From Magnetominusculus dajiuhuensis (GTDB lineage: Bacteria > Nitrospirota > Thermodesulfovibrionia > Thermodesulfovibrionales > Magnetobacteriaceae), in NCBI RefSeq assembly GCF_046044395.1, contig NZ_JBJUSG010000089.1:1-15657 (forward strand): 15,657 nt of DNA. Reading direction: 5' to 3'. The notes under the pieces were generated by a model that saw only the letters and a list, made by a program, of their open reading frames with translations, did not search any database and was not told the DNA's origin. This document shows, piece after piece, positions 7,125-14,645 of the stretch. A program made the position numbers and the translations under genes. Position 1 is the first letter of the stretch. Each line of letters opens with the position of its first letter.

Positions 7125-7277
7125 ATGTTAAAGCTATTACACCAGAAGAGTTTGAAAGAAGCAATGGTTGTATGCCTGGAAACAGAGGACCTCTATTTCT
7201 CGCATCCCCTTAATGAGAGGATTAAAGTTGTCTTGTACATTTATAACTTGTGCAATAAATCAAAGCACCTGTATTAA
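7125..7277 (+). CDS. Small hypothetical protein, 50 residues
   Basis: A short frame from ATG 7125 to TAA 7277 encoding 50 residues, starting MLKLLHQKSLKEAM and ending NLCNKSKHLY. Support comes from an almost perfect Shine-Dalgarno sequence, GGAGGAGG (7112-7119), 5 nt before the ATG, a candidate promoter just upstream and a strong hairpin right after the stop. The protein has a hydrophobic stretch (VVLYIYNLC, 35-43) but no real membrane segment or signal peptide. I do not recognise a family. It lies in the divergent gap between the sugar operon and the kinase gene. Confidence 0.5.
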   Translation: MLKLLHQKSLKEAMVVCLETEDLYFSHPLNERIKVVLYIYNLCNKSKHLY

Positions 7278-7278
7278 A

Positions 7279-7340
7279 AGCGCCACACGCGGCGGCGGCA
7301 TATGAATGGGCAGGCGTATGAACTGCCCACGCGGGGCGCT
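7279..7340 (+). terminator. Long interrupted hairpin after the small ORF
   Basis: The outer stem AGCGCC (7279-7284) pairs with GGCGCT (7335-7340). A second layer CGCG (7288-7291) pairs with CGCG (7330-7333), and an inner stem GGGCAG (7308-7313) pairs with CTGCCC (7323-7328) around a 9-nt loop. Only GTTT follows, so as an intrinsic terminator it is imperfect. It could equally be an attenuator or a mobile palindromic repeat. It begins one base after the stop codon of the small ORF and ends about 40 nt before the kinase gene. Confidence 0.4.
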
Positions 7341-7379
7341 GTTTAATATATTTCCGCCATATAGCGAGTTTCTGCCGTA

Positions 7380-8312
7380 ATGATTATCACGGTAACATTA
7401 AACCCTTCACAGGACAAGACGCTGCGGGTTGACGGGCTGAGGCTGGATTCCATCTGCCGTGCTGATATTTTAAGAATCACCGCCGGAGGCAAGGGGATAA
7501 ATGTCTGCCGGGCTATAAAAAGGCTTGGAGGCGATACCATTGCCCTGACGCTGTTAGGCGGGGCAACGGGTGGGCTAATTGCCTCGCTACTGAAAAACGA
7601 GGGGATTTCATTTCAGTACACACCTATTACGGGGGAGTCCCGAACCTGCCTTTCGCTTATTGATTCCCTGAAAAAAACTGAGACGATAATCAACGAAAAC
7701 GGGCCATCTGTAACCGTGCCGGAGCAACAGAGTTTTAAATCAATGTACGGCGGGGCAATAGGAAAAGGAGATATTATAGTCATATCCGGCAGTGCCGCAG
7801 CGGGGATTGACAGTGCGATTTTCCCTGGGCTTATCGAGACTGCCCATCAAAGGGGAGCGGCAACGATACTTGACGCAAGCGGCGAGTTTTTGGCTGCCGG
7901 AGTTAAGGCCATCCCAAACGTATTAAAGATAAACAAGCAGGAACTTGCCCACCTCGCAGGCAAACCGCTAAACAGCCGTGCCGCGGTGATAGAAGAGATG
8001 AAAAATCTTACGGCACTGGGTATTGGGCGGGTGATAATAACAGACGGGGGGCACAGGACGCTCGCGCTCTCAGGTGGTGAGGGGTGGCAGGTAACGCCGC
8101 CGCGTGTGGAGCCTCTAAGCACGCTTGGCTCAGGGGACTGCGTAAGCGCAGCCCTTGCGATGGGGATGGAACGTGATATACCGTTTGAAGCCGCCCTCGT
8201 TGAGGCAGTGGCGGCGGGGGCGCAAAACACCCAGTCATACGGGGCCGGGATTATTGACAAAGAAGGCGTAATAAAGCTGTCGTCATTGACCATGATTAAG
8301 CGCGTATATTAA
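7380..8312 (+). CDS. PfkB-family 1-phosphofructokinase / tagatose-6-phosphate kinase
   Basis: 310 residues, the normal length for the FruK/LacC branch of the ribokinase (PfkB) superfamily, which phosphorylates a sugar phosphate with ATP in the cytosol. The start MIITVTLNPSQDKTL matches the family's TLNPAxDxT opening. AGGKGINVCRAIKRLG (35-50) is PfkB signature 1, and VLKINKQE (181-188) is the usual N-x-x-E region. LGSGDC (249-254) is the GAGD anion hole with Asp253 as catalytic base; the Ala-to-Ser change is common. The ribosome binding site is weak (GCGAG about 11 nt before the ATG). No fructose PTS genes lie nearby, so the substrate (fructose 1-phosphate, tagatose 6-phosphate or fructose 6-phosphate) cannot be fixed from context. 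Confidence 0.9.
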   Translation: MIITVTLNPSQDKTLRVDGLRLDSICRADILRITAGGKGINVCRAIKRLGGDTIALTLLGGATGGLIASLLKNEGISFQYTPITGESRTCLSLIDSLKKTETIINENGPSVTVPEQQSFKSMYGGAIGKGDIIVISGSAAAGIDSAIFPGLIETAHQRGAATILDASGEFLAAGVKAIPNVLKINKQELAHLAGKPLNSRAAVIEEMKNLTALGIGRVIITDGGHRTLALSGGEGWQVTPPRVEPLSTLGSGDCVSAALAMGMERDIPFEAALVEAVAAGAQNTQSYGAGIIDKEGVIKLSSLTMIKRVY

Positions 8313-8330
8313 TTGGGCGGTGGGACTTAA

Positions 8331-8390
8331 ATGTTTGATGATGCAATAATCAGGGGGCTTGAAAATAGAGGAGTATCTGTGATAGTATAA
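8331..8390 (+). CDS. 19-codon ORF at the left edge of the AT-rich island
   Basis: ATG 8331 to TAA 8390 encodes 19 residues (MFDDAIIRGLENRGVSVIV), with a possible ribosome binding site GGTGGGA a few bases upstream. It reads like the intact N-terminus of a longer protein that stops just where the AT-rich insertion begins. A truncated gene remnant or a leader peptide are both possible. Weak evidence. Confidence 0.25.
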   Translation: MFDDAIIRGLENRGVSVIV

Positions 8391-8419
8391 GACCGGCAGT
8401 GTTTTGAATTATTAAAACA
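8359..8419 (+). promoter_or_regulatory. Candidate promoter and leader hairpin of the island operon
   Basis: TTGAAA (8359-8364) and TAGTAT (8383-8388) are 18 nt apart and would start transcription near 8395. The short leader then forms TGTTTT (8400-8405) / AAAACA (8414-8419), a 6-bp stem with an 8-nt loop, ending 9 nt before the GGGAGG ribosome binding site (8429-8434). The symmetric element could be an operator or could affect translation. Confidence 0.3.
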
Positions 8420-8439
8420 GCAGATTGCGGGAGGTCGAA

Positions 8440-8898
8440 ATGTCATATATGAGCCTTATTGAAAGCAACGCCAGGAATGCAGTAGCTATGTTGGTGCTAA
8501 ACAAATTAAGACATAAATTGCTAAAGAGAGAAGGGGCTTCAGTAGCTGAGCCAGAGATTGCTCTCATTGATAAGTCTATAGAAATATATCAATCCACTAC
8601 ATTGACTAAGGATATGATCATTTACAGTTTTTATAGTGTTGGGAATATTGCTAAATCATCAGCCCTGGAGCTTTCTGATGCGATAGATACAGCACTCAAC
8701 AGTCTGGCGGCCATGAAAAAAGATAAAGTTGATTTTATAAATAGCTTAAAAAACGTTTTAGACTGTTTACGATCAGATCAGCCGGTAACAGAAAAAGATA
8801 AGGAACTATCCTTAGATTTGATTAGACACGCTATGTATACAATTAGCTCAGGCGACAGTGCAAACAAAGACAGTATTATTAATCCGATAACCTTTTAA
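8440..8898 (+). CDS. Hypothetical all-helical protein, first gene of the island
   Basis: 152 residues from the ATG at 8440, chosen over a TTG 15 nt upstream because GGGAGG (8429-8434) lies 5 nt before it. The protein looks almost wholly alpha-helical, with heptad-like hydrophobic spacing (for example IDTALNSLAAM and FINSLKNVLDCL). It has no signal peptide, membrane segment, cysteine motif or catalytic signature. I do not recognise a family. It ends 12 nt before the metallopeptidase/dCTP-deaminase fusion gene and shares its AT-rich codon use, so the two are probably one operon that arrived together. As the small upstream partner of a putative effector it could be a regulator, inhibitor (antitoxin-like) or sensor. 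That is inference only. Confidence 0.65.
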   Translation: MSYMSLIESNARNAVAMLVLNKLRHKLLKREGASVAEPEIALIDKSIEIYQSTTLTKDMIIYSFYSVGNIAKSSALELSDAIDTALNSLAAMKKDKVDFINSLKNVLDCLRSDQPVTEKDKELSLDLIRHAMYTISSGDSANKDSIINPITF

Positions 8899-8910
8899 GA
8901 GATAAATTTA

Positions 8911-10830
8911 ATGAACATTTTTAGAGAAATAGCTGATAGTTTTATTGATGCAGAGTTAGAGGTCATCAACAGTTTAGTATTGCAAGACCCTCAACCATGC
9001 GTGAAGGAAGTTTGTGGAATAATAAAAATATATCTTGAAAACGAAAAAAGTAATATTTTTGATGACACTGATTTAATATCAATCAAAAAACAACTCAGTT
9101 TAATATCAGAAATTATAGATTTGTTTATTATGGCTCTCCCAAATGAATCTTCGTGGTGGGTTATGCCATTGGTGAAGGAATGTTATGAGCTATGCAATCT
9201 TGATTTCACACAAAGAAAGATACTGATTATTCATTCACAAGACAGTAGTTATTATAAAGTGATTCCTGATATTACCAGCAATATCTCTAATATAGTTTAT
9301 GATAATAACACAAAGATAGATATATTTATAATTCCAATAGTTGCATGCTATGATGTCTCTTCTATCTCTATTTTGGGTCATGAAGTAGGCCATATAGCAT
9401 TGAATAGCATAGATATTTTTGATAAATTTGTTACAGATGAGTTTGTAAATCAATACCCTGATAATCTTGATTTGCTCGATTATGAGAAACGAAAAGAATT
9501 GAAGGAGCTTAGACAAAAGATAGCGTTGTATATAGCAGAATATGTATGTGATCATATAGGCTATAAATTGTTTGGACCTGCATTCGCGTATGCCTTGCTT
9601 AAAGAATTTTGCCCTTATATTTCTCAGCCCAAGAGTAATAGTGATAGCCATCCATCACAAGTAAGCCGCTTTTTGAACTCGTACAAAAAACTTAAGGATT
9701 ATTTTTCAGAATCAGAACAAGCTAATAAAGGTTTGAACATATGTATAAAAAATATGATAGATAACATTAGCCCTCTTTTAGGTAATACATTAAAACCTCT
9801 CGACGATGAGCATCAGGATAAAATAGAGCAGTTTTCAAGTGAAGTAGCTGGAAAGATAAGTGACATGCTCACAATAACACCATCAAAACCATTAGAAGAA
9901 ATATGGAAGTTAGTTGAACCAGAAATTAATGCCTTCAGACCCCCGTTTGAGAAAGTTAGCGAAAATCAACCGGAAATTATTTCTCCCATTGAAGCAGTAA
10001 CGGCAACTTCGATATATTACCATGGAAAACACTACACAGAACATAACGATTTTTATAAAGTAAGCTTAAATCATAATAATAACAAAATATCAACTCTACA
10101 TAATAAGTTAATAGACCATTTAAAATATGCTATCAGTTTGTATGACTTCGCCAAAGCATCGAACAAAAAATGTTGCCAATCGCTTTCTGCGGAAGATTTA
10201 ACCACTACTTTATGGTCAATGAGAACTCGGGACACAGGTGGAAGTCCAAACCCATTAGTTATCACACCTTCTATTGACCCCAAAAGTCAATATAGTCCGA
10301 ATTCTGTAGATTTAAGACTGGGGACCTCTTTTCTGTTAAATAAGTTAACTAATTATACTCATGTGACGCCGACAAAAGGAGACGGCAGTAATGAAATACC
10401 GTTAGAGAAGTTCTATATAAAGAAACATATACAGGTTGGAGATGATTTTATATTACATCCTCACCATTTTATATTGGCAACGACATTGGAGTATATATGT
10501 TTACCATATGATTATTATGCATTAGTACTTGGAAGATCAAGCTGGGGCCGTTTAGGCTTAACTATTGCAACTGCCACTACCGTTCATGCTGGTTTTAGAG
10601 GATGCTTAACGTTAGAGTTAAGAAATTTAGGTGAAACTCCATTGTTATTAAAAGTGGGTTTGCGAATAGCTCAATTATGTCTGATATCGGTTCAAGCGGA
10701 TAAGACTAGTGCTGGTTATTATGCGTCTTCTGGTAAATATATCGGGCCTGTTTCCGCAGAAATTCCTAAAATTAGAACAGATTGCGATTGGGATATACTC
10801 GATAATTATCAAAAGAATATTGCAGGATAA
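8911..10830 (+). CDS. HExxH metallopeptidase-like protein fused to a dCTP-deaminase-fold domain
   Basis: 639 residues, no signal peptide. Residues 1-150 are helical with no recognised motif. ILGHEVGHIAL (154-164) is a zinc HExxH site (His157, Glu158, His161). The later AEYVCD (209-214) offers Glu210 as the third ligand and Asp214, as in gluzincin-type E-x-x-x-D helices, followed by FGPAFAYAL (221-229). Residues 240-440 are unassigned. From about 448 the protein matches dCTP deaminase/dUTPase: SPNSVDLRLG (462-471), GRSSWGRLGL (541-550), HAGFRGCLTLEL (559-570), GLRIAQL (583-589) and SGKYIGP (607-613). The catalytic Glu of dCTP deaminases is kept as Glu569 and the phosphate-binding R-S-S-x-x-R is intact. 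The Asp usual before xGF is His559. dCTP deaminases are known antiphage effectors that drain dCTP, so a defence role is inferred. AT-rich relative to its neighbours. Confidence 0.85.
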   Translation: MNIFREIADSFIDAELEVINSLVLQDPQPCVKEVCGIIKIYLENEKSNIFDDTDLISIKKQLSLISEIIDLFIMALPNESSWWVMPLVKECYELCNLDFTQRKILIIHSQDSSYYKVIPDITSNISNIVYDNNTKIDIFIIPIVACYDVSSISILGHEVGHIALNSIDIFDKFVTDEFVNQYPDNLDLLDYEKRKELKELRQKIALYIAEYVCDHIGYKLFGPAFAYALLKEFCPYISQPKSNSDSHPSQVSRFLNSYKKLKDYFSESEQANKGLNICIKNMIDNISPLLGNTLKPLDDEHQDKIEQFSSEVAGKISDMLTITPSKPLEEIWKLVEPEINAFRPPFEKVSENQPEIISPIEAVTATSIYYHGKHYTEHNDFYKVSLNHNNNKISTLHNKLIDHLKYAISLYDFAKASNKKCCQSLSAEDLTTTLWSMRTRDTGGSPNPLVITPSIDPKSQYSPNSVDLRLGTSFLLNKLTNYTHVTPTKGDGSNEIPLEKFYIKKHIQVGDDFILHPHHFILATTLEYICLPYDYYALVLGRSSWGRLGLTIATATTVHAGFRGCLTLELRNLGETPLLLKVGLRIAQLCLISVQADKTSAGYYASSGKYIGPVSAEIPKIRTDCDWDILDNYQKNIAG

Positions 10831-11068
10831 GCTGTGTGTAAAGGACGAAAAAGGATACAGTCTATTTTTTTTAGCGTATCCGTAGTGTTATCACTTGTTG
10901 CATCAGTTTAAATAAACTTTCCTCGTCAAGGGCAAAACAGGCGGATGGCAACACAGGCGCGTCTTATGATTCAAAACACGGATAAGGAACTATTGATGAG
11001 CATTGTCGAAAAAATAGATACGAGTGGTGTTCGTTCCTCATAAAAATCTCACAAAACCCCAAAACAGA
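10831..11068. other. Right edge of the island: hairpin and ORF scrap
   Basis: GGATAC (10853-10858) pairs with GTATCC (10876-10881) around a 17-nt loop that contains a run of eight T. This may end transcription of the island operon, although the T run is in the loop rather than after it. A frame open from 10912 to the stop at 11041-11043 (first ATG 10945, 32 codons from there) has no ribosome binding site and resembles a gene tail more than a gene. The motif AAAACAGATTGC at 11061-11072 echoes AAAACAGCAGATTGC at 8414-8428 on the other side. No integrase or clear att site is seen. Confidence 0.3.
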
Positions 11069-11098
11069 TTGCACTTTTACGTAGAGAACTACTATAAT
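11069..11098 (+). promoter_or_regulatory. Near-consensus promoter of comM
   Basis: TTGCAC (11069-11074) and a perfect TATAAT (11093-11098) are 18 nt apart. The expected start site, about 7 nt after the -10 box, is near 11105, only some 4 nt before the ATG at 11109. No ribosome binding site precedes that ATG, so the mRNA would be leaderless or nearly so. Confidence 0.65.
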
Positions 11099-11108
11099 CC
11101 CTTTTGTT

Positions 11109-12641
11109 ATGCTTTCAAAAGTGCTTAGTGCCGCGATTGCTGGAGTAAACGCCTATCTGGTGGACGTGGAGGTTGATATTGCCTCAAAGGGGCTTCCTCA
11201 TTTTTCTATCGTCGGGCTGCCAGACACAACCGTCAAAGAGAGCAAGGACAGGGTTCGCGCCGCACTGAAGAATATCGGATTTTCATTCCCGCTAAAACAG
11301 ATAACCGTAAACATGGCCCCTGCCAATTTGAAAAAAGAAGGCTCGGCCTTTGATTTGCCGCTGGCGGTTGGGATTTTGGCCGCCGAGGGCGCCGTACCGG
11401 CTGCGAAACTGAAGAGCTTCCTCATCACCGGCGAACTCTCCCTTGATGGAGGTATAAAACCCACGAGGGGCTGCCTCTCAATGGCGATAGCGGCAAGGCA
11501 AGCAGGGCTTGATGGCCTGATTCTGCCATACGAAAACGCCGCCGAGGCGTCTGTCGTAGAAGGCGTAAATATATTTGGAATGAAACGCCTGACCGACGTT
11601 ATTGAGTTTTTAAATAACGCCACCACCTTTAGCCCATGCGTCACTGACGTGTCGAAAGTCATGGCGGAGTCTTCTGTTTATGAGGAAGATTTTATGGATG
11701 TAAAAGGACAGGAACACGCCAAGCGTGCCCTTGAGGTCGCAGCCGCCGGAGGCCATAACATCCTGATGATAGGCCCGCCCGGCGCTGGTAAGACCATGCT
11801 GGCAAAGCGCACGGCCTCAATCCTTCCCCCGATGACCTTTGATGAGGCCATTGAGACAACCTCTATACACAGCGTTGCGGGATTCCTCAAACCCGACGTG
11901 CCGATACTGGCGAGGCGACCGTTCCGGTCACCCCATCACACTATCTCGGACATCGCCCTTATTGGTGGCGGGCAAATGCCCAGACCGGGCGAGGTCTCGT
12001 TGTCACATAACGGCGTGCTGTTTCTTGACGAGCTGCCGGAGTTCAAACGAAACGTCCTTGAAGTGCTGAGGCAGCCCATCGAAAACGCGGAGGTGACAAT
12101 CTCAAGGGCAGCGGCCACAATAAACTATCCCGCGTCGTTTATGCTCATAGCGGCCATGAACCCATGCCCCTGTGGTTATTCAGGTGACAGCCGACGCCCC
12201 TGCATCTGCTCCCCTTCACATATTCACAGATACCGGAGCCGTGTCTCAGGCCCTCTGCTTGACCGCATAGACATACATGTTGACGTCCCTAACGTGCCGT
12301 ATAAGGAACTATCAAGCAGCACATGCGGCGAGGCGTCCTCAAACATTCGGGAGCGCGTCAACAGGGCAAGACATCGCCAGACTGAGCGATTCAAAAAGGA
12401 TAAGATTTACTCAAACGGCCAGATGAGGACCAGGCACATAAAGAAATACTGCGCACTGACGCCCGACGCACAACGTATCTTTGATTTGGCAATGGAGCGC
12501 CTTGGGCTTTCCGCGCGCGCCTATTCAAGAATATTAAAAGTCTCAAGGACAATCGCTGACCTTGATGACAGCGACACCATCACCCAACGGCACATCTCCG
12601 AGGCCATCCAGTACAGAACCCTTGACAGGGTGGCGTTTTAA
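11109..12641 (+). CDS. comM: YifB/ComM family AAA+ ATPase (Mg-chelatase-like)
   Basis: 510 residues, full family length. Residues 1-170 form the N-terminal Lon-protease-like (ChlI) domain, with FSIVGLPDT (32-40) and NMAPANLKKEGSAFDLP (68-84). The AAA+ core has Walker A GPPGAGKT (222-229), the family motif RPFRSPHHT (270-278) and Walker B VLFLDE (303-308). It also has a Cys cluster NPCPCGY...CIC (351-367) and the arginine-bearing SGPLLDRIDIH (380-390). The C-terminal helical lid ends near RTLDRVAF. ComM is known as a hexameric branch-migration motor that helps integrate DNA during natural transformation; the family is also widespread in non-competent bacteria. No ribosome binding site is visible and the promoter sits right against the ATG. 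All key residues are present, so it should be functional. Confidence 0.96.
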   Translation: MLSKVLSAAIAGVNAYLVDVEVDIASKGLPHFSIVGLPDTTVKESKDRVRAALKNIGFSFPLKQITVNMAPANLKKEGSAFDLPLAVGILAAEGAVPAAKLKSFLITGELSLDGGIKPTRGCLSMAIAARQAGLDGLILPYENAAEASVVEGVNIFGMKRLTDVIEFLNNATTFSPCVTDVSKVMAESSVYEEDFMDVKGQEHAKRALEVAAAGGHNILMIGPPGAGKTMLAKRTASILPPMTFDEAIETTSIHSVAGFLKPDVPILARRPFRSPHHTISDIALIGGGQMPRPGEVSLSHNGVLFLDELPEFKRNVLEVLRQPIENAEVTISRAAATINYPASFMLIAAMNPCPCGYSGDSRRPCICSPSHIHRYRSRVSGPLLDRIDIHVDVPNVPYKELSSSTCGEASSNIRERVNRARHRQTERFKKDKIYSNGQMRTRHIKKYCALTPDAQRIFDLAMERLGLSARAYSRILKVSRTIADLDDSDTITQRHISEAIQYRTLDRVAF

Positions 12642-12662
12642 ATGTTTAGCCGGAGTACCGAA

Positions 12663-12740
12663 GCCGCCAACGGGCGGCAGCCCAAACGCAATAAACAAAA
12701 CGTTGGCCAATTTACGGGTGAAGGGGGGTTACCCCCCTTC
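12663..12740 (+). terminator. Double hairpin between comM and the membrane protein gene
   Basis: The first hairpin, GCCGCC-AACG-GGCGGC (12663-12678), has a 6-bp all-GC stem and a tetraloop. The second, GAAGGGGGG-TTA-CCCCCCTTC (12720-12740), has a perfect 9-bp stem, extendable by a T:G pair, followed by GTCTTTAATCC. The second is the better intrinsic terminator for comM, although the T tract is short. The next gene begins 21 nt later, so some read-through is possible. Confidence 0.6.
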
Positions 12741-12761
12741 GTCTTTAATCCTTAGGCTGTT

Positions 12762-14489
12762 ATGACAAAAGATAAATCCAAAAATAACCCTGCACCCAGT
12801 CCCCCATCCATAAATCTTACCAAACAGCGCGCCGCCGTTGCGGTAATGTTTCTCTTCTTCGCCGCTATCCTTTTCACGTTTATGCTTAAAGAGCCATATC
12901 ATTATGACACGGTGCTGTATATGAAGACCGTGGATACGTTTAAAGATTCCTCTAAGCTGCAGTGTTTCTTTGACGCCCGGTGTCTTACCGGTTATACGCT
13001 TGTTCCATTGGGCATAATACTGGGAAAACTTACGCTGCCCGTAACAATGGGGCTTTGCGCGCTCATCAGCCTATTCTTTTATTACCTGTGGATAAAAGAA
13101 CTCGCGGGATTTAGGCCAGCGTTCATCTCAACGCTATTTTTATTCATCACCCCCGCCGCCCTGATGACTATTACGCATCTCAAGGAGGATTTTATCGGCC
13201 TTATGTACCTGTCCGCCGCCTTGTGGCTTGCCGGTAGGTACCGCCACGCGTACTGTAAATATATCTCCGGCGTTGTGCTGGGCCTTGCTATACTTTCTAA
13301 GGATACGATAACCCTGTTTCTGCCATTTTTCGCGTTTTTCGCTTATATGAGCGCGATTGATGTCAAAGACAACTGGACTGATATATTAAAAAAAGTGAAC
13401 CTGAAAAAGGGGCTTATACGCGTGGGGATAATCATGGGCGCGGCCCTCGCCGTATCTCTGATAATCGACAGCTCACATTTTATTGGCCTGATTCGCAAGA
13501 CCAAATCCCCATATGACGGGCAGTTTATGGGCGTGTTTTCTGCGCTCTTCCCTATGGGTGTTGCGTTTTGGAGATATGGTGTAGGCAATTTTTTATTTGT
13601 CGGGCAGTTTATCGGCCTTGCCGCACCCTTTTTGGTGAAGGACAGGACGAAAAGGCTCATATATCTGGCGTTTGCCGTCCAGTTTTTAGCGATTTCGGAT
13701 TTCTACTGCAATATCACCGTCGTAAAGTACAGGCATTTTCTGTGGCAGGGGTTTATGTCCTTTCCGCTTATGATTGTGGTAATTGATGAGATATTAAAAA
13801 GATATAAAATAAAAGAATCTATCTCCAACGTATTAATCTATGGCACAGCGATTATTATTTCAGCCGTGCTGTTTATGGGCGTTTATCCGGCGCTTTCGTT
13901 TCACACGAGGTATAACCCCGTTGCTGATTTCTTTAAAAACTCCGGCATTGCAAAAGATAACGCGACGGTCTTAGGGATGGACAACTGTGTGTTCCCACCA
14001 TATTTCATGGGGTTGCAGTGCGGCGTCCACCCGCTAAACCCGTCAGAGGCGGCAGCCCGTGAGTACGCCAACGGGGTTTTATCAAGCCTGCAAGGTGGGA
14101 GAGCAATATATCTGCTGCCGGATTTTTTCTCTTATGACAGAACCGGTACGCTGCGCGCGGTGTTTTCAAAATACTTTACAGGGCGCGTGGTTTACAGAAA
14201 CTGGTTCATTGATTTTCACGCGATGGACTATGGCTACTCCCCCGGCGAACTGAAAGACAATCTTCTGAGCCAGTACCCGCCCGGCACATGTGCCATTCAA
14301 TATGAAAAGACAGGAGATGACACTATACTTACAGGCAAGGCCGAAAACGTACCGGTTGAAATATACACGTATAAGCTGCAATGCGGGGACAACGTAAATA
14401 GCCTCAACGCCGCCGTAATAAAGGGGCGGGCATTTACGGGGCTTGAAGTGGAAGGAATAATTCAACTGCTGCCCAAAAAAAATATTTGA
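12762..14489 (+). CDS. GT-C-type multi-pass membrane glycosyltransferase-like protein
   Basis: 575 residues. A short basic N-terminal tail is followed by a first membrane segment (about 24-42) and then many more to about residue 380, for example 98-110, 120-137, 144-158, 167-195, 218-235, 273-292, 298-312, 330-343 and 357-376. The last ~190 residues are soluble. The layout and the acidic residue in the first outer loop (YHYD, Asp49) resemble GT-C glycosyltransferases of the PMT/ArnT (GT39) type, which use polyprenyl-phosphate sugars at the periplasmic face. Glu142-Asp143 (HLKEDF) in a second loop fit the second acidic position of that fold. The sugar and acceptor cannot be told. The ribosome binding site is modest (TTAGG, about 5 nt before the ATG). 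It follows the terminator-like hairpin and is not obviously in an operon with its neighbours. A role in decorating surface glycans or lipids is plausible. Confidence 0.7.
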   Translation: MTKDKSKNNPAPSPPSINLTKQRAAVAVMFLFFAAILFTFMLKEPYHYDTVLYMKTVDTFKDSSKLQCFFDARCLTGYTLVPLGIILGKLTLPVTMGLCALISLFFYYLWIKELAGFRPAFISTLFLFITPAALMTITHLKEDFIGLMYLSAALWLAGRYRHAYCKYISGVVLGLAILSKDTITLFLPFFAFFAYMSAIDVKDNWTDILKKVNLKKGLIRVGIIMGAALAVSLIIDSSHFIGLIRKTKSPYDGQFMGVFSALFPMGVAFWRYGVGNFLFVGQFIGLAAPFLVKDRTKRLIYLAFAVQFLAISDFYCNITVVKYRHFLWQGFMSFPLMIVVIDEILKRYKIKESISNVLIYGTAIIISAVLFMGVYPALSFHTRYNPVADFFKNSGIAKDNATVLGMDNCVFPPYFMGLQCGVHPLNPSEAAAREYANGVLSSLQGGRAIYLLPDFFSYDRTGTLRAVFSKYFTGRVVYRNWFIDFHAMDYGYSPGELKDNLLSQYPPGTCAIQYEKTGDDTILTGKAENVPVEIYTYKLQCGDNVNSLNAAVIKGRAFTGLEVEGIIQLLPKKNI

Positions 14490-14645
14490 TAGTCCTTCAT
14501 TTATTTCCATTTCAAATATGGCTCAGAGCCTCTCTGTAAAAATGAACGCGGTCTATGCTATATTCAGACAGTGCGTTTATTAAATGCATAGAGACGGTGA
14601 TTTTTTTGGAAACAGGACAAAGGGCTGGATAAGGTGAATGTCTCG
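14490..14645 (+). promoter_or_regulatory. Intergenic region ahead of xthA with an inverted repeat
   Basis: GTCTATGC (14551-14558) and GCATAGAGAC (14586-14595) form an imperfect inverted repeat around CTATATTC, which contains a possible -10 box (TATATT). A good -35 box was not found. A small hairpin GGCT-CAG-AGCC lies near 14520-14530. AAGGTGA at 14631-14637 is a strong ribosome binding site whose spacing fits the TTG at 14646. Confidence 0.3.

Noticed and set aside
7847..8293. Minus-strand 148-codon frame inside the kinase gene
   Set aside because: Lies wholly within the PfkB-family gene, is low in complexity and matches no family.
9235..9651. Minus-strand 138-codon frame inside the fusion gene
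   Set aside because: Arises from AT-rich codons in the opposite frame; the plus-strand HExxH motif shows which strand codes.
8421..11072. CAGATTGC repeat as a true att or target-site duplication
   Set aside because: An 8-mer shared by two few-hundred-base flanks is expected by chance about half the time, and no integrase is present. Kept only as a weak hint.
11198..11662. Minus-strand 154-codon frame inside comM
   Set aside because: Shadow of the comM coding frame; no start signals or domain features.
12562..12765. Plus-strand 67-codon frame spanning the comM end and the spacer
   Set aside because: Translates the two intergenic hairpins, has no ribosome binding site and no recognisable domain.
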